Assembly: GCF_001428745.1 (NCBI RefSeq)
Contig: NZ_LMIO01000003.1
Span: 620,001-684,000, forward strand
Length of the DNA: 64,000 nucleotides
From: Leifsonia sp. Root227
Lineage (GTDB): Bacteria; Actinomycetota; Actinomycetes; Actinomycetales; Microbacteriaceae
Reading direction: 5' to 3'
Both the position numbers and the translations under genes were made by a program. This document shows positions 8,891 to 17,034 of this stretch, in pieces; position 1 is the stretch's first letter; the number at the start of each line of letters is the position of its first letter. A model generated the notes under the pieces. It was not told where the DNA came from, did no database searches, and saw only the letters and a program-made list of their open reading frames with translations.

Positions 8891-9705
8891 CGCGCTGCCC
8901 CGCCCTCGTCCTCGTCGGAGTGTGCGGAGCCCGCGCCGTCCGCGCCGTCGACGCCGTCCGCGTCCGGCAGCGCGTGCTTGGGATGCCGGCGGCGGATGAG
9001 CGCCAGGAACGCGCCCTCCGCATCCGCGGCCCCCGTCGTGGCCAGCAGGGATGCGGGCGTCTCATCCGCGAGGATCGCCCCGTCGCGCATCAGCAGCAGC
9101 CGGTCGCAGCGGCTGGCCTCGTCCATCACGTGACTCGAGATGAGCAGACTCGTGCCGGCATCGGCCAGGCGGTGGAACAGCCCCCACAGCTCCACCCGGA
9201 GGAGCGGGTCGAGGCCGACCGTCGGCTCGTCCAGCACGAGCAGGTCGGGGGAGCCGAGCAGGGCCGCGGCCAGGGAGACGCGGCTGCGCTGCCCGCCGGA
9301 GAGCGTGGAGACGAGCTGCCCGGCGTTCGCACCGAGGTCGGTCGCCTCGATCGCGCGGTCGACGTCGGCCTTCGCCGCCCCGAGGATGCGCCGGAAGTAC
9401 GCGAGGTTCTGCTGCACCGTGAGGTCGTCGTAGACGCTCGCCGCCTGGGTGACGTAGCCCACCCTGTGGCGCAGCCCGGCAGAGCCGGCCGGTTCTCCGA
9501 GCACCTCGACGGTCCCGCCAGCGACGCGCTGCACCCCGACGATCGAGCGCATGAGCGTCGTCTTCCCGCATCCGCTCGGCCCCAGCAGGCCGACCACTTC
9601 ACCGCGCGGGATGCGCAGGGTCAGGCCATCGAGGATCGTCGCGCGGCCGCGGCGCACCGTCAGACCGTCCACGGAGACCGCCGTGCCCATCGAGGAATTC
9701 ATCAT
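8887..9705 (-). CDS. ABC exporter ATP-binding protein
   Basis: Single nucleotide-binding domain of about 272 residues. Walker A is GPSGCGKTT (about 42-50), the signature is LSGGQRSR and Walker B is LLVLDEPTVGLD, followed by the switch region SSHVMDEASRCD. A low-complexity Asp/Gly/Ala tail follows residue 245. The start is taken as the double ATG at 9705/9702; another in-frame ATG is at 9690 and the frame extends upstream without a better start. No Shine-Dalgarno is seen, and AATAAT just upstream could be a -10 for a leaderless message. A 20-bp palindrome overlaps the start codon, so repressor binding would directly block initiation. Confidence 0.87.
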   Translation of the reverse strand: MMNSSMGTAVSVDGLTVRRGRATILDGLTLRIPRGEVVGLLGPSGCGKTTLMRSIVGVQRVAGGTVEVLGEPAGSAGLRHRVGYVTQAASVYDDLTVQQNLAYFRRILGAAKADVDRAIEATDLGANAGQLVSTLSGGQRSRVSLAAALLGSPDLLVLDEPTVGLDPLLRVELWGLFHRLADAGTSLLISSHVMDEASRCDRLLLMRDGAILADETPASLLATTGAADAEGAFLALIRRRHPKHALPDADGVDGADGAGSAHSDEDEGGAAR

Positions 9706-9715
9706 GTGATGAATT
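9696..9715. promoter_or_regulatory. 20-bp palindromic operator over the ABC exporter start
   Basis: AATTCATCA (9696-9704) and TGATGAATT (9707-9715) are perfect inverted repeats with a 2-nt spacer. The site overlaps the probable start codon of the ATPase gene and lies 23 bp beyond the stop of the TetR gene. The AT-rich palindrome stands out in this GC-rich region and is the best candidate for the TetR binding site. Confidence 0.65.
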
Positions 9716-9737
9716 ATTCGCCCGGCACGGCGACGCG

Positions 9738-10373
9738 TCAAGGACGGTCCAGGCTCCCCGCGGACGGGTCCCCGAACAGATGCCACTGCACCACAGGCCC
9801 GACCCGCCGCGCCAGCTCGTCGGCGGACGCGTGCGCGATCGGCTCCAGCTTGAGCACGAACCGGGCGAGCATCAGCCCGACAAGCTGGGATGCGGCGAGA
9901 TTCGCTCGCAGATCGGCGTCCTGGCCTCCCGCGAGCGCGGCAAGCCGCACGAACACCTCCCTGGTCAGGAACTCCTTCAGCATCCGGCTGCCGGGACCGC
10001 TGCCGAGAGCCGTGCGCAGGATCGCGACGATGCGGGCCTGCGACTTCGCGTCGTCGAGCTGCCGCAGCAGCAGGCGCACCACGGAGGCGCCGATCTCCTC
10101 CCGCGGTCCGGCCAGGATGACGTCCAGGATGCGGTCGGGGCGCAGGGGCGCATCCAGGGACGCGGTGAACAGCTCGGCCTTGTCGTCGAAGTAGTGGTGC
10201 ACGAGGGCAGAGTCGACGCCCGCCCTCCGCGCGATCGCCCGCAACGACGCCGCGTCGTACCCGTGCTCGGCGAACTCCTCCGTCGCCGCCTTGAGGATGG
10301 CGGACTTGGTGGATGCGCCGTCGCGCTCCTTGCGCGGACGGCCCCGTCTGCGACGTTCGGCGACCTCACTCAC
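9738..10373 (-). CDS. TetR family transcriptional regulator of the adjacent ABC exporter
   Basis: A 211-residue regulator. A basic N-terminal arm (RRRRGRPRKERDG) precedes the TetR helix-turn-helix (ASLRAIARRAGVDSALVHHYF, about 42-62). The C-terminal half resembles the AefR/TetR_C helical ligand-binding domain. It is transcribed towards the ATPase and permease genes, with a 32-bp gap that contains the palindrome at 9696-9715. The GTG start at 10373 is used because the homology begins there; an ATG 8 nt upstream is out of frame and stops at once. Repression of the exporter with drug-type induction is inferred. Confidence 0.88.
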   Translation of the reverse strand: MSEVAERRRRGRPRKERDGASTKSAILKAATEEFAEHGYDAASLRAIARRAGVDSALVHHYFDDKAELFTASLDAPLRPDRILDVILAGPREEIGASVVRLLLRQLDDAKSQARIVAILRTALGSGPGSRMLKEFLTREVFVRLAALAGGQDADLRANLAASQLVGLMLARFVLKLEPIAHASADELARRVGPVVQWHLFGDPSAGSLDRP

Positions 10374-10470
10374 CTGCCCATTGTGTACCCGCGCGGGCGC
10401 CGCCTGCCGAACGGCACCACGCTTGCTTTGAGAGTGGTGGGAACGCGGTGGGAGCGCCGTGACCCGCCGT

Positions 10471-10476
10471 TAGGAT
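10471..10476 (+). promoter_or_regulatory. -10 box upstream of lemA
   Basis: TAGGAT lies 52 bp before the lemA ATG, which itself has an AAGGAG site about 10 nt upstream. No clear -35 is visible. Confidence 0.4.
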
Positions 10477-10527
10477 GGGATCTGCGCCACGTCGTTCACG
10501 CGCCAGCACACCAAGGAGTACCCGAAA

Positions 10528-11094
10528 ATGGAATGGCTCATCCCGGTCATCATCGTCGTCGTGATCGTCGCGATCATCGGGATCTACCTGTGGGCCACCT
10601 ACAACTCGCTGGTGACTCTCAAGGTCCGCGTCGACGAGGCGTGGAGCGACATCACGGTGCAGCTCAAGCGGCGTGCCGACCTCATCCCGAACCTCATCGA
10701 GACGGTCAAGGGATACGCGGCGCACGAGAAGGGCGTCTTCGAGTCCGTGACGCAGGCGCGTGCAGAGACCCTGTCCGCGCAGGGGCCGGCGGAAGCGTCC
10801 GTGGCCGAGGGCCACATGCAGAGCGCGCTGAAGAGCATCTTCGCGGTCGCTGAGGCGTACCCGCAGCTCCAGGCCAGCCAGAACTTCCTGCGCCTGCAGG
10901 CCGATCTGGTCGACACCGAGGACAAGATCCAGGCGTCGCGCCGGTTCTACAACGGCGGCGTCCGCGAGCTGAACACCAAGATCAAGGTCTTCCCGAACAA
11001 CATCTTCGCCAAGCGCATGGGCTTCACCGAGCGCGACTTCTTCGAGGTCAGCGACCTCGCGGCCATCGCCGAGCCCCCGCGCGTCCAGTTCTAG
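10528..11094 (+). CDS. lemA: LemA family protein
   Basis: A 188-residue membrane-anchored protein. Residues 3-24 form one N-terminal transmembrane helix. The rest is the LemA four-helix domain with its family phrase NSLVTLKVRVDEAWSDITVQLKRRADLIPNLIETVKGYA and the late block RRFYNGGVRELNTKI. LemA proteins often neighbour an HtpX-like protease, as here with a 9-bp gap, and may act with it in membrane protein quality control; the biochemical role is not settled. AAGGAG lies upstream of the ATG. Confidence 0.92.
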   Translation: MEWLIPVIIVVVIVAIIGIYLWATYNSLVTLKVRVDEAWSDITVQLKRRADLIPNLIETVKGYAAHEKGVFESVTQARAETLSAQGPAEASVAEGHMQSALKSIFAVAEAYPQLQASQNFLRLQADLVDTEDKIQASRRFYNGGVRELNTKIKVFPNNIFAKRMGFTERDFFEVSDLAAIAEPPRVQF

Positions 11095-11103
11095 CGGGCG
11101 GCG

Positions 11104-12006
11104 ATGTATAGGGCGATAGCCAGGAACAAGCGCAATACGGTCTTCACGATCCTGCTGTTCCTGATCATCATCGGTGGGCTCGGCTGGCTGGCGAGCCTGA
11201 TTTACCACAGCTACACGATCCTCTGGTTCGTGATCATCGGCGCCACCCTCTACGCGGTGGTGCAGTACTTCCTGGCCAGCAGTCAGGCGCTGAGCATGTC
11301 GGGCGCCGTCCCCATCACCAAGGCGGACAACCCGCGGCTGTGGAACGTGGTCGAGAACCTGTCGATCACCACGGGAACGCCGATGCCGGCGGTCTACGTG
11401 GTCAACGACCCAGCGCCGAACGCGTTCGCCACCGGGCGCGACCCGCAGCACGCCTCCGTCGCGGCCACCACGGGACTGCTCGACATCATGACCGACGCCG
11501 AGCTCGAAGGCGTCATGGCGCACGAGCTCGGTCACGTGCGCAATTACGACATCCGGCTGTCGATGATCGTCTTCGGCCTCACGGTGGCGATCGGCTTCAT
11601 CGCGGACATCTTCCTGCGCATGGCGTTCTTCGGCGGCATGGGCGGCAACCGCAACAACAACGGCGGTGGCGGTGGCGGCGGCAACCCGGTCATCATCGTC
11701 TTCGGCCTCATCGCCGCGATCATCGCCCCGCTCGTCGCGACCCTCGTGCAGCTCGCGGTCTCCCGCCAGCGCGAATACCTCGCCGACGCCACGGGAGCCA
11801 TGACCACCCGGCACCCGGATGCGCTCGCGAGCGCCCTGCTCAAGCTGGAGGCATACGGCCGGCCGATGCAGAAGCAGAACTCGTCGATGGCGCACCTCTG
11901 GATCGCCAACCCGCTCAAGCCGAGCCTGATGAGCCGTCTGTTCAGCACGCATCCGCCCATCCCAGAGCGCGTGGAGCGCCTCGAGAAGATGGGCTCCACC
12001 TTCTAA
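11104..12006 (+). CDS. htpX: M48 family zinc metalloprotease (HtpX-like)
   Basis: A 300-residue membrane protease. Two N-terminal hydrophobic segments (about 14-34 and 40-60) precede the catalytic motif HELGH at 140-144. The third zinc ligand lies in REYLADATGA. Two further hydrophobic segments flank an unusual insert, residues about 179-195, rich in Gly and Asn (GGMGGNRNNN followed by seven Gly). HtpX degrades misfolded membrane proteins. The gene follows lemA by 9 bp in an apparent operon. Its stop codon overlaps the first base of palindromic element B. The Gly-rich linker makes the two C-terminal segments look mobile; it is probably natural rather than a frameshift. Confidence 0.9.
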   Translation: MYRAIARNKRNTVFTILLFLIIIGGLGWLASLIYHSYTILWFVIIGATLYAVVQYFLASSQALSMSGAVPITKADNPRLWNVVENLSITTGTPMPAVYVVNDPAPNAFATGRDPQHASVAATTGLLDIMTDAELEGVMAHELGHVRNYDIRLSMIVFGLTVAIGFIADIFLRMAFFGGMGGNRNNNGGGGGGGNPVIIVFGLIAAIIAPLVATLVQLAVSRQREYLADATGAMTTRHPDALASALLKLEAYGRPMQKQNSSMAHLWIANPLKPSLMSRLFSTHPPIPERVERLEKMGSTF

Positions 12007-12074
12007 GCAATCGAGCCGGGAGTTCTGCACGCAACACGCCGCGCGGAGCGTGCATGACTCCCGGCTCGATTGCT
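12006..12074. repeat. dispersed palindromic element, copy B
   Basis: Perfect 18-bp arms at 12006-12023 and 12057-12074 (core ATCGAGCCGGGAGT) enclose a 33-nt interior with a second pair GCACGC / GCGTGC. It begins inside the htpX stop codon and ends 13 bp before the convergent 12088-12510 gene stop, so it fits a two-sided terminator. Confidence 0.82.
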
Positions 12075-12087
12075 GCGGGTGGGGACG

Positions 12088-12510
12088 TCAGTCGAGTTCG
12101 GCGGTTCCCGCGTAGCGGTACGGGATGCGCGTGGACGACGTGCGCGGCGCATCCACCGGGTGCCAGAGCGTGCCGACGTTCTGGCCGTCGACGGTGGAGA
12201 CGTCGCGGATCGGGTCGGCGGGCCGGCCGTCGATGTAGCTCTGCACGACCTCCGCGTAGACGGTGTCGTCCGGGTTGAGGAGCACAGCGACGTAGTGGTC
12301 GGACGCCCGCACCTCGGAGGCGGGCACCCAGGTGCGTCCGTCGAACTGCACCAGCGTGGAGCCGTCCTGCGCGCCCCCGCGTTTGACCCCGGTGACGAAC
12401 CCGTCGACCCAGGTGTCGCCGTCGCGGTAGGCGTAGAGCTCGCGCATCGGCGATTCGAAGTCGGCCTCATCGGCCTCGGCAGCGTCCAGATACTCCAGCG
12501 GTGAACTCAT
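12088..12510 (-). CDS. hypothetical protein, 140 residues
   Basis: I do not recognise this soluble acidic protein. It has no signal peptide or transmembrane segment. The middle shows alternating hydrophobic strands (STLVQFDGRTWVPASEVRASDHYVAVLLNP), suggesting a small beta-rich fold, and Trp/Tyr are frequent. The ATG at 12510 has no ribosome site, but TAGGGT ends 6 nt upstream, so a leaderless message is likely. The gene lies alone between palindromic elements B and C and is convergent with htpX. Codon usage matches its neighbours. Confidence 0.7.
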   Translation of the reverse strand: MSSPLEYLDAAEADEADFESPMRELYAYRDGDTWVDGFVTGVKRGGAQDGSTLVQFDGRTWVPASEVRASDHYVAVLLNPDDTVYAEVVQSYIDGRPADPIRDVSTVDGQNVGTLWHPVDAPRTSSTRIPYRYAGTAELD

Positions 12511-12516
12511 GCCCGC

Positions 12517-12522
12517 ACCCTA
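12517..12522 (-). promoter_or_regulatory. -10 box of a leaderless gene (12510 start)
   Basis: TAGGGT on the minus strand, 6 nt before the ATG; no Shine-Dalgarno follows. Confidence 0.45.
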
Positions 12523-12549
12523 CGCCCGCCCGCCGCTCCGCCCCAAGCA

Positions 12550-12610
12550 ATCGAGTCCGAAGTTGTTCTGTCCCGGCTCGGCGTGTCGCCTGAACAACTT
12601 CGGACTCGAT
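12550..12610. repeat. dispersed palindromic element, copy C
   Basis: Perfect 19-bp arms at 12550-12568 and 12592-12610 (ATCGAGTCCGAAGTTGTTC and complement) with a 23-nt interior that holds CGGCGTGTCGCCT, the reverse complement of the core in copy A. It lies 40 bp beyond the stop of the DNA glycosylase gene. Confidence 0.82.
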
Positions 12611-12649
12611 GGTTTCGGAAGGGGGCCGGGGGAGGGGGACCGGGGCGGA

Positions 12650-13870
12650 TCAGAGGGCGGCGGCGAGGCGGGGGGCGAGATCGCCGCGGTGCGGGGTGGT
12701 GACGGAGACCGTGTCGAGGCCCTGCCAGGCAGCGGTGCTGCGCAGCAGCGGCACCAGACGCTCCACGGTTTCGGCGGGCGCGCCGGGTTCCGACCACGCC
12801 GACTGCACCCGCAGCACGCGCGCCTGCCTGTCGCTCTTCAGGTCGATGCGCCCCACCACGCGGTCGTCCAGCAGGATGGGCAGCGTGTAGTACCCGAAGA
12901 TCCGCTTCTCGGCCGGGGTGTAGATCTCGATGCGGTAGTGGAAGTCGAACATCCGCAGCGCCCGGTCGCGATACCAGACCACCGGGTCGAACGGCGAGAG
13001 CAGGGCCGCGGCCGACACCCGCCGGGGGAGTCGCGCATCCCGGTGCAGCCACGCCTTCTCCGGCCTGCCGCTGCGCTCCCAGCCGCCGACCGTCACCGGG
13101 ATGAGCTCGCCGGCGTCTTCCAGCTCCTGGATGGCCGCGACGGCCGGAGCGCGCTTGATGCGGTAGTAGTCGCCCAGGTCGGCTGCCGTGCCGATCCCGT
13201 GCGCGACGGCGGAGCGGCGGATCAGCTCGCGCACCGCATCCACGGTCGGAACCGTCGTCTCGAGAACCGACGCGGGCAACACGTCCTCCGCGAGAGCGTA
13301 CCGGCGCTGGAACCGCGTGCGCCCCGCCACCGCGACCTCGCCGAACAGGAACAGGAACTCCAGCGCCCGCTTCACATCCGACCATCCCCACCACGGCCCG
13401 CTGCGCTTGTTCGCGTCGTGCTCGATCTCGCCGGCGACGAGCGGCCCGCGGTCGGCGAGCTCGGCGCGCAGCCACTCCACCGTAGATGCGTTCCGCTGGT
13501 ACCACCCGTCGGGGTCCGTGCCGTAGCGCGCCCGGAAATTGTCCATCCGCCACTGGAACAGCGGCCAGTCCTCGCGCCGGATGAACCCGGCCTCGTGCGG
13601 CCAGTACTCCGTGTGCGGCGACTTCGCGGCGAAGGTCAGCCTGTCGAGCAGTTCTTTGTCGTAGGCGCCGACCCGCGCGAACACCGGCAGATAGTGGCTG
13701 CGCTCGAACACGTTGACCGAGTCGATCTGCAGCAGGTTGATGCGGTCGATCACCCCGTTGAGCTGCCGGGTGCCGACCGACTCGGGATGCGGGCGGCCGA
13801 ACCCCTGCGCGGCGAGGGCGATACGGCGTGCGAGCGCGGGGGAGACCTTTTCTACCACGGTGTCGACCAT
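12650..13870 (-). CDS. AlkX/YcaQ-type winged-helix DNA glycosylase
   Basis: A 406-residue member of the HTH_42 (AlkZ/YcaQ) family. The N-terminal part carries LLQIDSVNVFERSHY, matching the Q-x-D catalytic motif of the YcaQ (AlkX) branch rather than the Q-x-Q of AlkZ. The family phrase EYWPHEAGFIRREDWPLFQWRM follows, and DPVVWYRDRALRMFDFHYRIEIYTP marks the C-terminal region. These enzymes unhook DNA crosslinks or remove bulky alkylated bases. It is divergent from the ABC importer. Alternative start codons lie close by. Copy C of the palindromic element sits at its 3' end. Confidence 0.85.
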   Translation of the reverse strand: MVDTVVEKVSPALARRIALAAQGFGRPHPESVGTRQLNGVIDRINLLQIDSVNVFERSHYLPVFARVGAYDKELLDRLTFAAKSPHTEYWPHEAGFIRREDWPLFQWRMDNFRARYGTDPDGWYQRNASTVEWLRAELADRGPLVAGEIEHDANKRSGPWWGWSDVKRALEFLFLFGEVAVAGRTRFQRRYALAEDVLPASVLETTVPTVDAVRELIRRSAVAHGIGTAADLGDYYRIKRAPAVAAIQELEDAGELIPVTVGGWERSGRPEKAWLHRDARLPRRVSAAALLSPFDPVVWYRDRALRMFDFHYRIEIYTPAEKRIFGYYTLPILLDDRVVGRIDLKSDRQARVLRVQSAWSEPGAPAETVERLVPLLRSTAAWQGLDTVSVTTPHRGDLAPRLAAAL

Positions 13871-14036
13871 AGCGGGAACCTCGGACAGTCCTTCTCCGCT
13901 CGTTCACCTGCCGTCCATCGACGCCACCCCGGCCGGTCGAACGACCGCCATACGTTTGCATCGGCCCGGACGGGAATCCATGTGTCCCGCGACCGAACGC
14001 GGGGCGACCAACCGGGCACCCCACACTGGAGGAACC

Positions 14037-15176
14037 GTGACATTCAAGCGCGCACGCGTCGCCGGCCTTGCCGCCGCGGCCACCGTCGTCGCACTCTCGC
14101 TCGCCGCCTGCACCGGCGGGGCGAACGCAGCAGACCCGACCGCGTCGAAGGACATCGCATCGGCAGCCGATGTGAAGGCAGCGGGCGGCATGGATGCGCT
14201 CATCGCCGCCGCGAAGAAGGAGGGCACCCTCAACATCATCGCGACGCCCGGCGACTGGGCGAACTACCAGGAGATCTTCGACGGCTTCACCAAGAAGTAC
14301 GGGATCACGATCAACCCGAGCCAGGACAGCGCATCCAGCCAGGAGGAGATCGACGCCGCGAAGAAGCTCAAGGGTCAGGACACCGCTCCCGACACCTTCG
14401 ACATCGGCTCGTCCGTCGCCCTCGCCAACACCGAGTACTTCGCGCCGTACAAGCCCACCGGCTGGGACGACATCCCCGCCGACGAGAAGGAGAGCACCGG
14501 CCTCTGGAAGGTCGGGTACTACGGCGTGATGGCGGTCGGCTACGACGCCAACAAGATCAAGTCGGCTCCGAAGAGCCTCGACGACCTGCTCGGCTCCGAG
14601 TACAAGGGCGCCGTCGCGCTGAACGGCAACCCGACCCAGGCAGCCGCTGCGGCGGGCGCCGTCGCGTTCGCCGACCTGCAGGCCGGCGGAACCCTCGACG
14701 ACCTGACCCCCGGCATCGACTGGTTCGCCAAGCTCAAGAAGGCGGGCAACTGGAACGCGGCGGACGGCAAGCCGAACACGATCGCCTCCGGCGAGACCCC
14801 GGTGCTGCTCGACTGGTCGTTCAACCAGAAGGGCTACACGACCTCCGACACGATCAAGGGCGGCGGCGTGAACTGGAAGTACACCGTGCTCCCCGGCACC
14901 GCGTACGTCGGCTACTACAACCAGGCCATCAACAAGGACGCGCCGCACCCGGCCGCCGCACGCCTCTGGGAGGAGTACCTCTACAGCGACGCAGCGCAGA
15001 ACGCCTGGCTCAAGGGCGGGGCATACCCGGCCCGCGTGGATGCGATGGAGAAGGCCGGCACCCTGAACAAGGCCGACTTCCCCGGCAAGCTCGACAAGAC
15101 CGCCGTCATGACGGACAAGCAGGCCACCGACGCCGGAACCCTGCTCAACGCCAAATGGGCGAACGCGGTCGGTTGA
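14037..15176 (+). CDS. ABC importer substrate-binding lipoprotein (polyamine/iron class)
   Basis: A 379-residue lipoprotein: basic N-terminus, hydrophobic core and lipobox SLAAC with the modified cysteine at 25. The mature protein begins with a disordered Ala/Ser linker, then the periplasmic-binding fold of the PotD/AfuA class (GTLNIIATPGDWANYQEIF, FDIGSSVALANTEYFAPYK, VLLDWSFNQKG, LWEEYLYSD). GTG 14037 follows a GGAGGA site by 3-6 nt. It is the first gene of a four-gene importer (stop overlaps the next ATG). The ligand could be a polyamine, ferric ion, thiamine or a phosphonate; sequence alone does not decide. Confidence 0.85.
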   Translation: MTFKRARVAGLAAAATVVALSLAACTGGANAADPTASKDIASAADVKAAGGMDALIAAAKKEGTLNIIATPGDWANYQEIFDGFTKKYGITINPSQDSASSQEEIDAAKKLKGQDTAPDTFDIGSSVALANTEYFAPYKPTGWDDIPADEKESTGLWKVGYYGVMAVGYDANKIKSAPKSLDDLLGSEYKGAVALNGNPTQAAAAAGAVAFADLQAGGTLDDLTPGIDWFAKLKKAGNWNAADGKPNTIASGETPVLLDWSFNQKGYTTSDTIKGGGVNWKYTVLPGTAYVGYYNQAINKDAPHPAAARLWEEYLYSDAAQNAWLKGGAYPARVDAMEKAGTLNKADFPGKLDKTAVMTDKQATDAGTLLNAKWANAVG

Positions 15177-16177
15177 TGACAGACACCACCGTCGGCGCTG
15201 CTGCGCCGCCGCTGGACAGCGACGGCGCCGGGGAGACCCGGCGCCGGTCGCCGTTCGGCGCCACGCCGGCTGAGCGGGCGCAGCAGGGCTCCGGATCCGG
15301 TTCGCGCCCTGCCCAGGCCCGGCGTCGCCGTCGCGGCCTCCCGGCCGTCCTCGGCCTCACCCCGTTCGCCTTCTACGTCGTCGTCTTCCTCGCGATCCCC
15401 ACGATCATCGCGGTCGGCAGCGGGTTCGTGGATGCGGACGGCCGGTTCACCTGGGCGAACCTCACCGGCCTCGCGGAACCCGCCATCTTCGGCTCCTTCG
15501 TCGGCGCGTTCTTCCTCTCCGCCGTCACCGCCGTAGTCGGCGCGGTCGGCGGCGCCGCCCTCTGCTTCGCCATGCTGAGCTCGCGTCCGGGAGGCGTGAC
15601 CCGCTCGCTGGTCGACTCGGCCAGCAGCGTCCTCGCCCAGTTCGGCGGCGTGATGCTCGCGTTCGCGTTCATCGCGACCATCGGCGCGCAGGGGCTCGTC
15701 ACCGCGCTGCTGCGCAACCAGTTCCACATCAACATCTACGAGAACGGCGTCTGGCTCTACACGGTGCCCGGCCTCATCCTGCCGTACCTCTACTTCCAGA
15801 TCCCGCTCATGGTCATCACCTTCATGCCGGCGCTCGAGGGGCTGAAACCGCAGTGGCTGGAGGCGAACGCCACCCTCGGCGGCAGCAGGGCGACCTACTG
15901 GTTCCGGGTGGGCATCCCGGTGCTGCTTCCGTCGTTCCTGGGCAGCCTGCTGCTCCTGTTCGCCAACGCGTTCTCGTCGTACGCGACCGCCGCGGCCCTG
16001 GTCGGGCAGGCCAACAACATCGTCTCCCTGCAGATCCGCCAGGCGCTCATCTCCGAGACCGTCCTCGGCCGCGCCAACCTCGCCGGCGCCATGTCGCTGG
16101 GGATGCTCGTGGTCATGGTCGTGGTGATGCTCGGCTACTCCGCGCTCGCCTCCCGCACCGCCAGGTGGCAGCGGTGA
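15176..16177 (+). CDS. ABC importer permease 1
   Basis: A 333-residue membrane protein. The first 55 residues form a cytosolic Ser/Gly/Arg-rich extension; six hydrophobic segments follow. The EAA loop for ATPase contact is EANATLGGSRATYWFRVGIPVLLPS. The ATG overlaps the binding-protein stop and the stop overlaps the next GTG, so all four importer genes are translationally coupled or nearly so. It resembles PotB-like permeases. Confidence 0.88.
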   Translation: MTDTTVGAAAPPLDSDGAGETRRRSPFGATPAERAQQGSGSGSRPAQARRRRRGLPAVLGLTPFAFYVVVFLAIPTIIAVGSGFVDADGRFTWANLTGLAEPAIFGSFVGAFFLSAVTAVVGAVGGAALCFAMLSSRPGGVTRSLVDSASSVLAQFGGVMLAFAFIATIGAQGLVTALLRNQFHINIYENGVWLYTVPGLILPYLYFQIPLMVITFMPALEGLKPQWLEANATLGGSRATYWFRVGIPVLLPSFLGSLLLLFANAFSSYATAAALVGQANNIVSLQIRQALISETVLGRANLAGAMSLGMLVVMVVVMLGYSALASRTARWQR

Positions 16178-17031
16178 GCGGCGCGCAGGTGGAGAGCAAG
16201 CGGCGCACCCGCGCCCGGCGCAACGCGCAGGCGCTGCGCTTCGGCCCAGGGCCGGTCGCGCGCACGGTCATCTGGACGATCTTCGGCCTCTTCTTCCTCA
16301 TCCCGCTGTTCTCGATGCTGGAGTTCACGCTGCGCACCGCGAAGCCCGGCGTCTACAGCTTCGACAGGTGGGTGGTCGTCTTCAGCGGCGAGACCACCCG
16401 GTACGACCGCATCTACCAGGGGCTCGGCAACTCGCTCGTGCTCGCGGTGGTCACCGTCGCGATCGTGCTGCTCGTGCTGCTGCCGACGATGATCCTGGTC
16501 GAGGTGCGCATCCCGAGACTGCGGCGCGTGCTGGAGCTGGTGTGCCTGCTGCCGATCGTGATCCCCGCGATCGTGATGGTCGTCGGGCTCGCCCCGACCT
16601 ACGCGGTGGTCACCGACCTGTTCGGCTCTGGCACCTGGACGCTCGCCTTCGCGTACGGCATCCTCGTGCTGCCGTACGCATACCGGGCGATCCAGAGCAA
16701 CATCGCGGCGATCGACGTCGTCACCCTCAGCGAGGCCGGCCGCTCTCTCGGCGCCGGCTGGCTGAGCGTGCTGCTGCGCATCCTGGTGCCGAACCTGCGC
16801 CGGGGCATCCTGGCCGCGAGCGTGCTCTCGGTGGCCGTGGTGCTCGGCGAGTTCACCATCGCATCCCTCCTCAGCCGGGTGAACCTGCAGACCGCTCTGC
16901 TGCTGGTCTCGCAGTCCGACCCGTTCGTCGCGGTCATCTTCGCGCTGCTCGCGCTGGTGTTCGCGTTCCTCCTCCTCTTCGTCGTCGACCGTCTCGTGAC
17001 GGCCGGCCGTCGACGCTCAGCGAAAGGCTGA
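16174..17031 (+). CDS. ABC importer permease 2
   Basis: A 285-residue PotC-like permease with six hydrophobic segments and the EAA loop TLSEAGRSLGAGWLSVLLRIL. GTG 16174 is chosen because it gives the usual 4-bp overlap (GTGA) with permease 1; the frame is open further upstream but no family similarity is seen there. It pairs with permease 1 to form the membrane channel of the importer. Confidence 0.88.
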   Translation: MSGAQVESKRRTRARRNAQALRFGPGPVARTVIWTIFGLFFLIPLFSMLEFTLRTAKPGVYSFDRWVVVFSGETTRYDRIYQGLGNSLVLAVVTVAIVLLVLLPTMILVEVRIPRLRRVLELVCLLPIVIPAIVMVVGLAPTYAVVTDLFGSGTWTLAFAYGILVLPYAYRAIQSNIAAIDVVTLSEAGRSLGAGWLSVLLRILVPNLRRGILAASVLSVAVVLGEFTIASLLSRVNLQTALLLVSQSDPFVAVIFALLALVFAFLLLFVVDRLVTAGRRRSAKG

Positions 17032-17034
17032 CCT

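Noticed and set aside
11629..11690. Possible frameshift in the HtpX-like gene at the Gly-rich stretch
   Set aside because: The frame stays open and the conserved EYLAD region and C-terminus follow in the same frame, so the insert is real coding sequence.
12006..12610. Palindromic elements B and C as terminal inverted repeats of a transposon
   Set aside because: The two copies have different arm variants, no target duplication is visible and the enclosed gene shows no transposase features.
12509..14948. Long plus and minus open frames antisense or out of frame to the AlkX-type gene and the start of the ABC importer
   Set aside because: They shadow the glycosylase and binding-protein genes and have low-complexity Arg/Ala/Gly translations.
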